From: Fulvivirga ligni
GTDB lineage: Bacteria > Bacteroidota > Bacteroidia > Cytophagales > Cyclobacteriaceae
NCBI RefSeq assembly: GCF_021389935.1
Contig: NZ_CP089979.1
Coordinates: forward strand, 5,561,001 to 5,625,000
Length of the DNA stretch: 64,000 nt
Direction: 5' to 3'
In this document: in pieces, positions 16,365 to 24,398 of the stretch
Layout: each line of letters opens with the position of its first letter
How positions within the stretch are numbered: the first letter of the stretch is position 1
Translations under genes and position numbers: made by a program
Notes under the pieces: model-generated
What the model was told of the DNA's origin: nothing
The model's database searches: none
The model's input: the letters and a program-made list of their open reading frames with translations, nothing else

Positions 16365-17258
16365 TTACTGATTAAAAATTGGGAGATAGACTTCATTTAC
16401 AAATTGCTCTGCGGTGGTGGTTGTAGTAGTGGAATCATCTCTTTTTTGGTAATTAAATATTCCATCTTTAATGGCCACTGCCATTCCCAATAGGTTATCT
16501 ACAAAGTCTTCAGAAAACCCATTACCTAAAAAGATCTGTTTGGCCTGTTCTACCGGAATTTGCACATAGGGTAATTCAGGTTTACCAATGGCTTGACCGA
16601 TAATGTTGGTAAATTCCTTGTAGGTATAATCCCTTGGGCCCATCACGGCATGAATACTCTTGCCTGTAAAGTCCAGTTTGGACAAATGACCTGCCGCAAT
16701 TTTGGCAACATCCTGAGTGGCCACCATCGGAATGGCAGTATCTCCATCAGCTGCTGTACCCGCAATTCCCTTCGCTTTAACCAAACCAATGATTCTTAGC
16801 CAGTTTTCCATAAAATAGGCTGAGCGAATGTGCAGTACGTTTACATTTTCTATTTGATTTAATCGCACTTCTTGCTCTCCCGTACCACCCATCATGCCGT
16901 TGCCTTCGTGCATGTGAGAACCCAGGCTACTCATATTGACGATGTATTTGATACCTGATTTCTCGATGGCCTGAATGTAGTTGCTGGTTACCTGACGTTG
17001 GTACGCCCTGGTGTTTTCTGCTTTTGGATTGTCGGGCAAAATGAGGAATGCACTATCTGCATTTTTGAAAGCATTGGTAAGGGTTTTTACATCAGTGACA
17101 TCACTACTAATTACCTCTGCACCCATACTTTTAAATTTTTCCAGTTTTTCTGTATGTCGAGCCATTACAGTTACCTGATGTCCTTCATTCAAAAGGATTT
17201 CTGAAATTTTGCTACCTACTGTTCCTGTAGCTCCGAGTATTACTATCTTCTTTTTCAT
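16365..17258 (-). CDS. NmrA-like NAD(P)-binding oxidoreductase
   Basis: A 297-residue atypical short-chain dehydrogenase. The glycine-rich motif VILGATGTVGSK at the N-terminus binds the dinucleotide; ARHTEKLEKFKSMGAEVISSDVTD continues the Rossmann fold, and AFLILPDNP, YIVNMSSLGSH and LHIRSAYFMENWL match NmrA/TMR-type proteins. The canonical SDR catalytic Tyr-x3-Lys is absent, as is usual in this group, so it may be a redox sensor or a quinone/NADPH-binding reductase. It has its own upstream element copy (17319-17342). Neighbours suggest a response to electrophiles. Confidence 0.88.
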   Translation of the reverse strand: MKKKIVILGATGTVGSKISEILLNEGHQVTVMARHTEKLEKFKSMGAEVISSDVTDVKTLTNAFKNADSAFLILPDNPKAENTRAYQRQVTSNYIQAIEKSGIKYIVNMSSLGSHMHEGNGMMGGTGEQEVRLNQIENVNVLHIRSAYFMENWLRIIGLVKAKGIAGTAADGDTAIPMVATQDVAKIAAGHLSKLDFTGKSIHAVMGPRDYTYKEFTNIIGQAIGKPELPYVQIPVEQAKQIFLGNGFSEDFVDNLLGMAVAIKDGIFNYQKRDDSTTTTTTAEQFVNEVYLPIFNQ

Positions 17259-17318
17259 TTGGTATTCTTTAAATTGTTATTGATTAATTATAAGACAAAG
17301 GTGCATAGTGGTGGATCC

Positions 17319-17342
17319 ATAAACTTGTATCAGATCACTGAC
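17319..17342 (-). promoter_or_regulatory. Copy B of the repeated upstream element (NmrA-like gene)
   Basis: The minus strand reads CAGTGATCTGATACAAGTTT, 61-84 bp upstream of the NmrA-like ATG, with ATGCACCTTTGTC downstream as a possible -7 region. It overlaps the last codons of the pirin gene (stop at 17330-17332), so the site is embedded in coding sequence. Confidence 0.6.
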
Positions 17343-18106
17343 CTTTGATTTATTAATTGTTTTTGATTGCCACTGTACATCCCTTCTTCAAAGTAAGTTG
17401 CGTCCGTTTGTGTGGTGAAAAGTACCATATCGCTTGTCTCTAATGCCATGAAAACTGGACTTTCATTTTCAACCAAAACACTTTCCCCTGATGTAATAAT
17501 CGTATCTTCATTTACCTGTATTTTCCCCTTCATTAGATAGAATAAGGAAGCGATGTTGTAAGAATTGTCATTCGGTAGTTCGATTTCATTGCCTTGCTCC
17601 AGACGTGTATCCATCAGCCAGGTATTGCTTCTGATTTGGAGCGGATAATCATCGCCTTTGCCAGCAATTTTCCGCCACTGATTGAGGCTGTAAACTTCCT
17701 GTAAGTCATGAAATTGTACCTGTGGTTTTAATCCACCCGTTTCCGGTCTGATGAATATTTGCAAGCCTTCCAGTGTGCCTCCTTCTATCAGGGTTTTCTC
17801 TTCATGATAGAAGCGTGCTCCAGCATTCATCATCATGAGTTTCTGATTGGAGATGATGTCCGTAAACCCTTCTGAGTCCAGGTGCTTTACTTTCCCACTT
17901 CGTAGGTAGGTGAGTATCTCATCATCCTGATGAGGGTGCATCGGTATCAATGTGCCTGGGGTAATGATGGCCTGATCTATCCTGCCAATGGTGGCAAAAC
18001 CTGTATCGTTTAACTGAGGGCGGATAAGACCGGGGTACAAAACCTGTATCCCAAATCCACCTCTTTGCTTCCCATATTTGATGTTATTATCAATCTTCGT
18101 TATCAT
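17330..18106 (-). CDS. Pirin family protein
   Basis: A 258-residue bicupin. The metal-binding motif of the N-terminal cupin is visible as MHPHQDDEI (two His) and later FYHEEK (His and Glu), the usual pirin iron ligands. PGTLIPMHPHQDDEILTYLRSGKVKHLDSEG is typical of the family. Some pirins oxidise quercetin-like substrates, others act as redox-sensing regulators; the sequence does not decide. The gene has its own copy of the repeated upstream element, and the neighbours (OYE, NmrA, MDR) suggest a role in the same electrophile response. Confidence 0.92.
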   Translation of the reverse strand: MITKIDNNIKYGKQRGGFGIQVLYPGLIRPQLNDTGFATIGRIDQAIITPGTLIPMHPHQDDEILTYLRSGKVKHLDSEGFTDIISNQKLMMMNAGARFYHEEKTLIEGGTLEGLQIFIRPETGGLKPQVQFHDLQEVYSLNQWRKIAGKGDDYPLQIRSNTWLMDTRLEQGNEIELPNDNSYNIASLFYLMKGKIQVNEDTIITSGESVLVENESPVFMALETSDMVLFTTQTDATYFEEGMYSGNQKQLINQRSVI

Positions 18107-18153
18107 TTTCTTTGAATCTTATTGTGATGTAAAGGTGGCTTTCCGCAAGGCTG

Positions 18154-18177
18154 AAAACTTGTGTCAAATCACTGTTC
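18154..18177 (-). promoter_or_regulatory. Copy C of the repeated upstream element (pirin gene)
   Basis: The minus strand reads AACAGTGATTTGACACAAGT, 48-71 bp upstream of the pirin ATG, followed at the same distance as in the other copies by ACCTTTAC. It sits between the MDR stop (18189) and the pirin start. Confidence 0.6.
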
Positions 18178-18188
18178 TATTGGAGATT

Positions 18189-19127
18189 TTAGTTGATTTC
18201 GATAGCCACCTTGCTCACAAAACCGCCCTTTTCTGCATATTGGTACGCCTCCACGGCTTGCTCAAAGGGAAACACTTTATTCACTTCTATTTGCAGGCCA
18301 TTGTCGATTGCTGAAAGGAGTAAGTCCATGATTTTTGAGGATGGACTGGAAAGAATCACTACGTGTTTTTTACCTCTAAATAAGTTTTTGATCAGTGAGA
18401 CAGGGATATCAATAGGTTGTGGTACCGGGTTTAAGAATAATGATTTGGGCTTCATTATTCGTTTGGCATTGGCATAACCCATCTTACCCGATAGGTCAAT
18501 GATGATGTCATAAGTGGTAGCTTGAGTAAGCACATTTACTTTGGTGTAATCTATTACGCTATTAGCTCCCCATTTTTGCGCATACTCCAATCCTTTGGTA
18601 CTGGTAACGGCTGTGATATGAGCATCTTTCTGCTTTAGAAGCTGTAGTAAAAACATCCCAAAACCACCTGTTGCACCATTGACAAGAATTTTGGTTTGTG
18701 GGTTGATTTCACCCATTTTGTGTAAGGCTGTAACTGCAGCTATCCCTACAATAGGAATAGAAGCGGCTTCTGAAAAACTCAGCGGTGCAGGTTTTTTCCA
18801 AACTAAAGATGATGGAACAGCCACATATTCGGCTAAAGCACCTTCTTTCATGTTGTTTTTGACTACACCAAAAACTGCATCGCCTTTTTTAAAGTGAGAT
18901 GTTCCCGGATCTTCAATGATCCCTGAAAAATCAACACCTATGTGTTTGGGGAATTTGGAGCCAGACATCAGTTTCATTTCACCCTTTCTGATTTTCCAAT
19001 CCATGGGATTGATAGAAACGGCTTTGACCTTTACTAAAACTTGATTTGATTGGATAGAAGGCTTAATTTCTTCTACCGTTTGTAATACCTCTGTATTGCC
19101 AAACTTTTGATATGCTATTGCTTTCAT
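18189..19127 (-). CDS. NAD(P)-dependent alcohol dehydrogenase / quinone oxidoreductase-like MDR
   Basis: A 312-residue medium-chain reductase without zinc ligands. AIAYQKFGNTEVLQTVEEIKPSIQ begins the GroES-like domain, and the Rossmann motif is VNGATGGFGMFLLQLLK. The lack of the structural-zinc cysteines and the AVFGVVKNNMKEGALAEYVAVP segment place it with the quinone oxidoreductase-like branch, which reduces quinones or enones with NADPH. It is the most upstream of four minus-strand genes that each carry the repeated element, and it is divergent from the Crp/Fnr regulator. Confidence 0.9.
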   Translation of the reverse strand: MKAIAYQKFGNTEVLQTVEEIKPSIQSNQVLVKVKAVSINPMDWKIRKGEMKLMSGSKFPKHIGVDFSGIIEDPGTSHFKKGDAVFGVVKNNMKEGALAEYVAVPSSLVWKKPAPLSFSEAASIPIVGIAAVTALHKMGEINPQTKILVNGATGGFGMFLLQLLKQKDAHITAVTSTKGLEYAQKWGANSVIDYTKVNVLTQATTYDIIIDLSGKMGYANAKRIMKPKSLFLNPVPQPIDIPVSLIKNLFRGKKHVVILSSPSSKIMDLLLSAIDNGLQIEVNKVFPFEQAVEAYQYAEKGGFVSKVAIEIN

Positions 19128-19183
19128 GATATTTTGTTTATTATTTCAAAATGATATCACAAAGCTGCATATCAGGGCATCCG

Positions 19184-19206
19184 AAAAATTGTATCAAATC
19201 ACTGTT
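19184..19206 (-). promoter_or_regulatory. Copy D of the repeated upstream element (MDR gene)
   Basis: The minus strand reads AACAGTGATTTGATACAATT, 57-79 bp upstream of the MDR ATG. It is followed by TGCAGCTTTGTGAT, in which CTTTGT corresponds to CTTTGT/CTTTAC of the other copies. It lies in the region shared with the divergent Crp/Fnr gene. Confidence 0.6.
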
Positions 19207-19273
19207 ATGCTTATAGGTCCGATTTTGTTGGACTCAAAGTCTGGCAGGTGAAATCATTAAAGAAGAAAACTTT

Positions 19274-19289
19274 TTACCATATGGTAAAT
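19274..19289. promoter_or_regulatory. 16-bp palindromic operator upstream of the Crp/Fnr gene
   Basis: TTTACCATATGGTAAA is a perfect palindrome located 33-48 bp before the preferred Crp/Fnr start. A near-identical site, TTTACCATTTGGTAAA, lies after the gene and upstream of the SDR gene (19887-19902). The two-fold symmetry fits a dimeric regulator, most simply the Crp/Fnr protein itself. Confidence 0.7.
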
Positions 19290-19321
19290 GATGATAAATG
19301 GCTATTAATAAATTTGTGATA

Positions 19322-19879
19322 ATGAATGAATTTATAGAATACATATTGCAATTCGGAGACTTGAACCGCCAGCAGCTTGACTTGATCAGCAGTAAGGCGA
19401 AAGAAGTAGAGCTGAAGAAAGATGATTATTTTTCGGAAGCTGGAAAGGTGCTGAAGCAGGTGGGGTTTATACGGGAAGGCATACTTCGGACATGTTACTA
19501 TAACAACAAGGGCGAGGAAATCACTAAGATTTTCTTGGAAGAAAATCATTTGCTTTATAATCTGAAGAATGCACCTTCTACAGAATATATTCAGGCCGCC
19601 ACAGATTGCAGGCTGCTCGTGTTTTCTAATAAAGATTGGCAGGAAATTTCTGATACCATTATTGCCTGGGATAGTATCATTCAAAAACTCACTAATAAAG
19701 CGCTGGTTAAAAAGCTGCAAAGGGTAAGCCCTCTTGTTTCTCAGGACGCTACTACCCGCTATCTGGAGTTTATGGAAAAATACCCTACACTGGCTAACCG
19801 TATTCCCTTATCGTACATTGCATCCTACCTGGGTATCACCCAGCAATCACTGAGCAGAATAAGGAAAAATATACGCTAA
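19322..19879 (+). CDS. Crp/Fnr family transcriptional regulator
   Basis: 185 residues from the ATG at 19322 (MNEFIEYILQFGDLNRQQ). A start 24 bp upstream (19298) is possible but adds residues unlike the family. The N-terminal cyclic-nucleotide-binding-type jelly roll includes KEVELKKDDYFSEAGKVLKQVGFIREGILRTCYYNNKGEEITKIF. The C-terminal winged helix has PLSYIASYLGITQQSLSRIRKNIR, short as in Bacteroidota members. No Fe-S cysteines are seen, and the ligand is unknown. The same palindrome precedes this gene and the SDR gene, implying autoregulation and control of the SDR. Confidence 0.9.
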   Translation: MNEFIEYILQFGDLNRQQLDLISSKAKEVELKKDDYFSEAGKVLKQVGFIREGILRTCYYNNKGEEITKIFLEENHLLYNLKNAPSTEYIQAATDCRLLVFSNKDWQEISDTIIAWDSIIQKLTNKALVKKLQRVSPLVSQDATTRYLEFMEKYPTLANRIPLSYIASYLGITQQSLSRIRKNIR

Positions 19880-19886
19880 GTTGCTA

Positions 19887-19902
19887 TTTACCATTTGGTA
19901 AA
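19887..19902. promoter_or_regulatory. 16-bp palindromic operator upstream of the SDR gene
   Basis: TTTACCATTTGGTAAA matches the operator at 19274-19289 at 15 of 16 positions. It starts 8 bp after the Crp/Fnr stop and ends 57 bp before the SDR ATG. Confidence 0.7.
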
Positions 19903-19959
19903 CAGGTTCATATTTTCATTTGGGAGCTTTGCAGCCTAATCATTTAAATAATTAGAGAT

Positions 19960-20772
19960 ATGAACAAGACCATTTTTATCACCGGAGCATCATCAGGATT
20001 AGGAAAAGCAACTGCCAAATTATTTGCTGCACAAGGGTGGACAGTAATTGCTGCTATGAGGCAGCCAGAAAAAGAAACAGAACTATCGGAGCTGGAGAAT
20101 GTGCATCTTTTGAAATTAGACCTTATTGATAGTGCGAAAATTTCTGAAATTGCCGCCAAGGCCGAAGCAATCAGTCCTGTAGACGTGGTATTGAATAATG
20201 CTGGCTATGGGTTAATGGGGCCTTTTGAAGGAACCACTGACGAACAGATAACGCAGCAGATCAATACTAACTTTCTGGGAACCATGCTAGTTACCAAAGC
20301 TTTTCTTCCTTATCTAAGAGGCAGGAAAGCAGGTGAGATTATTACCGTGACCTCTTCTACGGCTAACATTCCTTATCCATTTGTAGCGGTTTATGCGGCC
20401 ACAAAAGCGGCCTTAGAAACCTGGACAGAAGGCATGAGTTATGAATTAAAAAACTTAGGTATAGCTATCAAAACCATAGTACCTGCTTATATGCAAACCA
20501 GTTTCGGAAGTAATGCGCAAGTGGCTTCTCATCCTGATTATAAGGAAATGTTTGAGCACTATATCACCGCTATGAGGGCTGACTCCTCTACCAAGCGTGA
20601 TACGCCAGAAAGCATTGCTAAGGTGATTTATGGAGCCACTTTGAATAACTCTGCTCAGCTGCATTACACCGCTGGCGACCTTTCTACTGAAGAATATCAA
20701 TGGCTGAAAAAGGTAGGAATAGAAGAAGTAATCGAAACAATGAATCATCACTTCTTTGAAAAAGAAATGTAA
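19960..20772 (+). CDS. Short-chain dehydrogenase/reductase
   Basis: A 270-residue classical SDR: cofactor motif TGASSGLGKATA at the N-terminus, NNAG in VVLNNAGYGLMGPF, catalytic Ser in TVTSSTANIP and the Tyr-x3-Lys pair in YAATKAALE. It is an NAD(P)(H)-dependent oxidoreductase in the cytoplasm with unknown substrate. Neighbours and the shared palindrome upstream put it under likely Crp/Fnr control. A bidirectional terminator follows. Confidence 0.94.
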   Translation: MNKTIFITGASSGLGKATAKLFAAQGWTVIAAMRQPEKETELSELENVHLLKLDLIDSAKISEIAAKAEAISPVDVVLNNAGYGLMGPFEGTTDEQITQQINTNFLGTMLVTKAFLPYLRGRKAGEIITVTSSTANIPYPFVAVYAATKAALETWTEGMSYELKNLGIAIKTIVPAYMQTSFGSNAQVASHPDYKEMFEHYITAMRADSSTKRDTPESIAKVIYGATLNNSAQLHYTAGDLSTEEYQWLKKVGIEEVIETMNHHFFEKEM

Positions 20773-20793
20773 AAATCATTTTCAATAAGAAAT

Positions 20794-20831
20794 AAACCCC
20801 AAAATAGCCTGAAAAAGCAGCTTTGGGGTTT
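20794..20831. terminator. Bidirectional rho-independent terminator
   Basis: AAACCCCAAA (20794-20803) pairs with TTTGGGGTTT (20822-20831), flanked by A- and T-rich sequence, between the convergent ends of the SDR and AraC-family genes. Confidence 0.8.
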
Positions 20832-20846
20832 TATATTTTATGCTCA

Positions 20847-21584
20847 TTAGTAAATTTCTATCAAATCGCTATTAATTTTTAATGCTTTGGGAGGCATACC
20901 AAACATCTCATACATGTACTTATTGAATTGGGATTGATCGTAGAATCCAGTGGCGTAAGCAATATCGGTTAAATTTCTTTCTTTATCTGAAAGGGTTAGA
21001 AGTATTGCATGTCGTAGCCTTGTCCACAACAAATATTTGGATAGACTGCTCCCAGTCTGTTCTTTAAACAGAGCTGCTAATCTGGAAGGGGAAAGAAAAA
21101 CAATCTCAGCAAATGTTTGGGGTGTGATGCCTTGGTTTGCATAGTTGGCATGAATGTATTCAATGATTTGGGAAACCCTTTCATCGTAATCCAAAGTAGG
21201 TATTTTGGATAAGAGAGCATTGATGATAGTGTATATATCAAAGGTTTCTCTTTCTAATTGAAAGAAAGAACTGGTTTCGGATGGCGAGTTGAAGACCAAG
21301 AAATCCTGATTAGACTGAAGCCTGTTTGCTAGCTCTAATCCAACAGTAGAATAAGGTTCAACATTCACCACATTTAAGGTTCCTTTTTCTGCAACACAAT
21401 GGTGTTTTACCTGCGGTTTGATGATGAAACCGTGTATTTGTTCACATAGCTTGCCATTAATGGTAGAAGTAAATGGCACATCATTTGATAACACCATTTG
21501 ATAGGCAGAATGATGATGAATCTCTACCGTGAGATTACGTGCCTTTAGGGCCAGCATAAAGGGAGTTGATAATTGTTTAATCAT
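20847..21584 (-). CDS. AraC family transcriptional regulator
   Basis: 245 residues from the ATG at 21584; the open frame reaches a TTG four codons upstream. The N-terminal half is a cupin-like sensor (VEIHHHSAYQMVLSNDVPF), with no recognisable ligand motif. The C-terminal tandem HTH domain is clear: SQIIEYIHANYANQGITPQTFAEIVFLSPSRLAALFKEQTG, then LTDIAYATGFYDQSQFNKYMYEMFGMPPKAL. It is a candidate regulator for the repeated 20-bp element in front of the OYE, NmrA, pirin and MDR genes, an inference from position only. Confidence 0.9.
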   Translation of the reverse strand: MIKQLSTPFMLALKARNLTVEIHHHSAYQMVLSNDVPFTSTINGKLCEQIHGFIIKPQVKHHCVAEKGTLNVVNVEPYSTVGLELANRLQSNQDFLVFNSPSETSSFFQLERETFDIYTIINALLSKIPTLDYDERVSQIIEYIHANYANQGITPQTFAEIVFLSPSRLAALFKEQTGSSLSKYLLWTRLRHAILLTLSDKERNLTDIAYATGFYDQSQFNKYMYEMFGMPPKALKINSDLIEIY

Positions 21585-21972
21585 ATTGAATGCCAATGTA
21601 GAGTTTACTTAGATATAAATATTCTACGACATAGGCTTGATAAGGGTGTCGTTTTGCTAGTAACGTCTGAATAATTGAAATAAACATTCCCTTATTCAAT
21701 TACGGGGTCAATTTAATAAATTTAATATTAAAATAAATATAAGCGTTGTGAGACTTCCCAGTCACAAACAAATACTCATACTTACCAGTATTACGTGAGT
21801 TAATATATCAGCGTTTTGTGAGACTTTTAATGTTTGATGTAATTGATAGGCCAGGCTATGCAAAACAGCGATGGGGATATTACCACCATGCCGAGCGTTG
21901 TGGCAACAGAGGATAAATACATTATACCTATCACCAAGATAAGCTTCTGGCACTCTTTTTTGAATAAATGAG
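21585..21972. other. Intergenic region, nothing firm
   Basis: About 390 bp. Two short direct repeats of TTGTGAGACTT-type sequence occur near 21748 and 21815. A minus-strand frame at 21762-21953 (RHGGNIPIAVLHSLAYQLH) has a plausible look but no family match or ribosome-binding sequence, and I do not call it. Confidence 0.3.
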
Positions 21973-22179
21973 TCATTCAGACTTATATTCCAAAATATCT
22001 CCTGGTTGACATTCTAAAGCCTCACAAATAGATTCAAGGGTGGAAAAGCGAATGGCTTTTGCTTTTCCTGTTTTTAATATGGATAAGTTGGCAGGAGTAA
22101 TTTTAAGAATTTCTACCAATTCCTTCGATTGCATTTTTCTCTTTGCAAGCATCACATCTAAATTAACTACAATAGGCAT
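21973..22179 (-). CDS. XRE/Cro-CI family regulator (YozG-like, 68 aa)
   Basis: A single short HTH domain: MPIVVNLDVMLAKRKMQSKELVEILKITPANLSILKTGKAKAIRFSTLESICEALECQPGDIL. The length and the VVNLDVMLAKRK start are typical of YozG-type regulators, which are regularly found with DUF2975 membrane proteins, as here (the upstream gene ends 2 bp before). The pair probably forms a small membrane-coupled regulatory unit of unknown signal. Confidence 0.9.
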   Translation of the reverse strand: MPIVVNLDVMLAKRKMQSKELVEILKITPANLSILKTGKAKAIRFSTLESICEALECQPGDILEYKSE

Positions 22180-22181
22180 AA

Positions 22182-22718
22182 TTAAATCGTAAGTTCGTTT
22201 TCTTCCTGCAGCGTTATTCCTTCTTTAAAAATGTCCGCTAAAAATAACATCAAATAACCTAAAATAAGAAAGACTATTAATTCAGTTGACAATAAGTCTA
22301 TCACTCTGTTAGAAGTCTGCGCCCATAACAGTACCGAGATATCGATTATTAGGGTACCAAAGGCAAAAGCCAGAAATGATCTACCTGCCTTTTTAAAGGC
22401 TGAACCTACCTCCTTTTGAAAAATAATATTCTCTGAAATCAATTTCGTGGTATTATTTAATTGGTAAAGGCCTAGAAATATGAATCCAAATACAACGATG
22501 TATAAAATGCCAAAAACTAAATAAGCTGATATGGGCATATCTGCATCAATACCATTCAAATTTACTTTAGAGAAAAATGGCTCTTCTGGTAAACGCCATT
22601 TTTTTATCAACTGAAATGTCCATTGCAAATATTCGATTAACTTCATTACGGCGAATATAATCCCGACCAGATAAATAGCCTTAAAGGCCTTAATCCCCTT
22701 ATTAGTGTTGTGTGACAT
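22182..22718 (-). CDS. DUF2975 family membrane protein
   Basis: 178 residues with four hydrophobic segments: IYLVGIIFAVMKLIEYL, YLVFGILYIVVFGFIFLGLY, SFLAFAFGTLIIDISVLLW and LIVFLILGYLMLFLADIF. It ends with the family signature LADIFKEGITLQEENELTI. ENIIFQKEVGSAFKKAG matches the loop between TM2 and TM3. The function of DUF2975 is unknown; it occurs beside YozG-like XRE regulators. The genes are 2 bp apart, so an operon is certain. Confidence 0.88.
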   Translation of the reverse strand: MSHNTNKGIKAFKAIYLVGIIFAVMKLIEYLQWTFQLIKKWRLPEEPFFSKVNLNGIDADMPISAYLVFGILYIVVFGFIFLGLYQLNNTTKLISENIIFQKEVGSAFKKAGRSFLAFAFGTLIIDISVLLWAQTSNRVIDLLSTELIVFLILGYLMLFLADIFKEGITLQEENELTI

Positions 22719-22852
22719 ATTGATTTTATTTACTTATTGTAAATATATAATAATTTATCGCAAAACAATAATTAAAAATTATTAATCAATATATTTTACC
22801 CACACCCGTGATTTTTTATAGTCACTTCTTTTATAATATTCCACTGAAACTG

Positions 22853-23374
22853 CTAAAACCCCACCCCCAACCTTATTGGAATAAAAACTGAACGCTGAGT
22901 AAATAAAACACCAGAATGCATGTAGAGCTTCATTTTGTGGTTCATCCTTCGTTTTAAGCCTAGATTGAGTTCCAAAATAGATGTTCCGCGTTCTTTACTC
23001 TGCCTGGACCAGCGTTGACTGTAGCCCAGGTTTGATCTCAAATAAAACTTTGTCTTTTTATAAGTAGGTGGTATAAACTCAAAAGTAGAAAAGGCTGTTA
23101 TGCCGTGGATGCCGCTATTGCTGAGGTCAAAATTCAGATAGCCCAGACCTAAGCCTACAAAAGCTTTCTCGCTAGGCTGAAGACCACAGATGGCATTTAG
23201 ATTCAAACCATATGATTCATCAGCCAGTCTTGAGTTATTAAATTTTTGACTATTGATGTGATTGAATAATATGTAACCTGCTTCAAATTTTCCTTCAATC
23301 TTGCTTTGAGCATAGCCAGATGAAACTATAGAAAAGAGTATGAAAATAGTGATGATAACCTTGTTTATTTTCAC
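22853..23374 (-). CDS. Outer-membrane beta-barrel protein, 173 aa
   Basis: A signal peptide (MKINKVIITIFILFSIVSSGYAQ) is followed by short amphipathic strands (FEAGYILFNHI, AFVGLGLGYLNFDL, KFYLRSNLGYSQRW, LELNLGLKRRM) and a closing strand ending in Phe (IPIRLGVGF), the pattern of an 8-strand porin-like barrel. Function is unknown. Single gene. Confidence 0.7.
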   Translation of the reverse strand: MKINKVIITIFILFSIVSSGYAQSKIEGKFEAGYILFNHINSQKFNNSRLADESYGLNLNAICGLQPSEKAFVGLGLGYLNFDLSNSGIHGITAFSTFEFIPPTYKKTKFYLRSNLGYSQRWSRQSKERGTSILELNLGLKRRMNHKMKLYMHSGVLFTQRSVFIPIRLGVGF

Positions 23375-23885
23375 CCTGTAGCAAGTTAATATAAAATATT
23401 AACCAAGGTCATCACTATAATAGTCCCAAGACTCAAGAGTATTATCTTCCTAGAATTCATTAGCAAGTCGATAGTTTAAATTATAAACCTGAAATTTAAA
23501 AACTGGCTTCTTACTCAACAATACCAAACGTTAGACATTTTTAACTTAGTATATGCACAACAGGTAACGACTCTCAATAACTATATAGAAAATTCATTCC
23601 AATACAGTGTCGACATGGCACGTGTTAGAAACAGAGGACCTGTAACTATAGAGATATTCGCACGTACAGGTCCATCGCATCAGTTAGAAAAGACAAATCG
23701 ACTTTTATACCACGACTTGCAGAACCTAAAGGCCGAGCTAGAACCTCGAACTAGCCATCACTTAAATGCTTGAACCAGCTTGGGGTATGCAGCCGATAAA
23801 TTGCTTCCGATCTTAACCTAGTCCGAATTTGATCATCTCGCTCAGCTTTTTCTTCCTTTTTGTTTTGAAGATCAACGTTATTTCT
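23375..23885. other. Intergenic region with a 9-bp hairpin
   Basis: About 510 bp. A hairpin GGACCTGTA (23636-23644) / TACAGGTCC (23665-23673) stands out. A short plus-strand frame through it (about 49 codons from ~23614, MARVRNRGPVTIEIFARTG) has mixed composition but no recognisable family. Otherwise nothing. Confidence 0.35.
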
Positions 23886-24068
23886 TCATTCCTTATAACC
23901 AAAAGATAGCCCTCCGATGAGCACTGAGGAGAGTATGAATATTCCAAAACTAGAATTTAGAAACACCCAAAACTTAGAATTCTTTTTTCCTTGCTCAAGT
24001 TCTTTACGAACTTCATTTCTGAAGATCTCTTCTGCTTTGATTCTTTCTTTATCTGATTGGTTTAACAT
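23886..24068 (-). CDS. Small single-pass membrane protein, 60 aa
   Basis: A charged helical N-terminus (MLNQSDKERIKAEEIFRNEVRKELEQGKKNS) precedes one transmembrane segment (VFLNSSFGIFILSSVLIGGLSFGY). The composition is clearly protein-like. Small proteins with the LNSSFGIFILSSVLIGG pattern recur in many genomes, often near mobile or accessory DNA, but I know no function. It sits at the left edge of the defence island. Confidence 0.6.
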   Translation of the reverse strand: MLNQSDKERIKAEEIFRNEVRKELEQGKKNSKFWVFLNSSFGIFILSSVLIGGLSFGYKE

Positions 24069-24398
24069 TGATTTATAATTTTGCAGGCATCCGTATAAGG
24101 ACTCGAATTAGCCTATTTCATTAATGTGAGACAATCTAATAAATTTAACAATAAAGATCATATAGAATGAATAGCAGTGATAAGTGAGAATGTTCTTAAT
24201 AGGTTTGAACTCACTCTGTTCTTCAAACCTATTCATATATCATAAAATAAAACTATATTTTTTAATGAACTTACAACGACCTCCTGCTCTATACTTATAG
24301 AACCTAAAGCAATATCCAAATATAGATTTTAATAATTTAAACTGACATATCTAGAAAATAAGCTCAAAAATATTATTTTAACAGATACCTTTGTGCAT
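24069..24398. other. Intergenic leader of the Ssp-like operon with a 12-bp hairpin
   Basis: About 330 bp. AATAGGTTTGAA (24198-24209) and TTCAAACCTATT (24222-24233) are exact inverted repeats with a 12-nt loop and no U tract. It is 165 bp before the first gene of the Ssp-like operon and could be an operator, a leader structure or an island-edge element. Confidence 0.45.

Noticed and set aside
21762-21953. Minus-strand frame of 63 codons (RHGGNIPIAVLHSL)
   Set aside because: Some protein-like stretches but no recognisable family, no ribosome-binding sequence and no neighbour on the same transcript.
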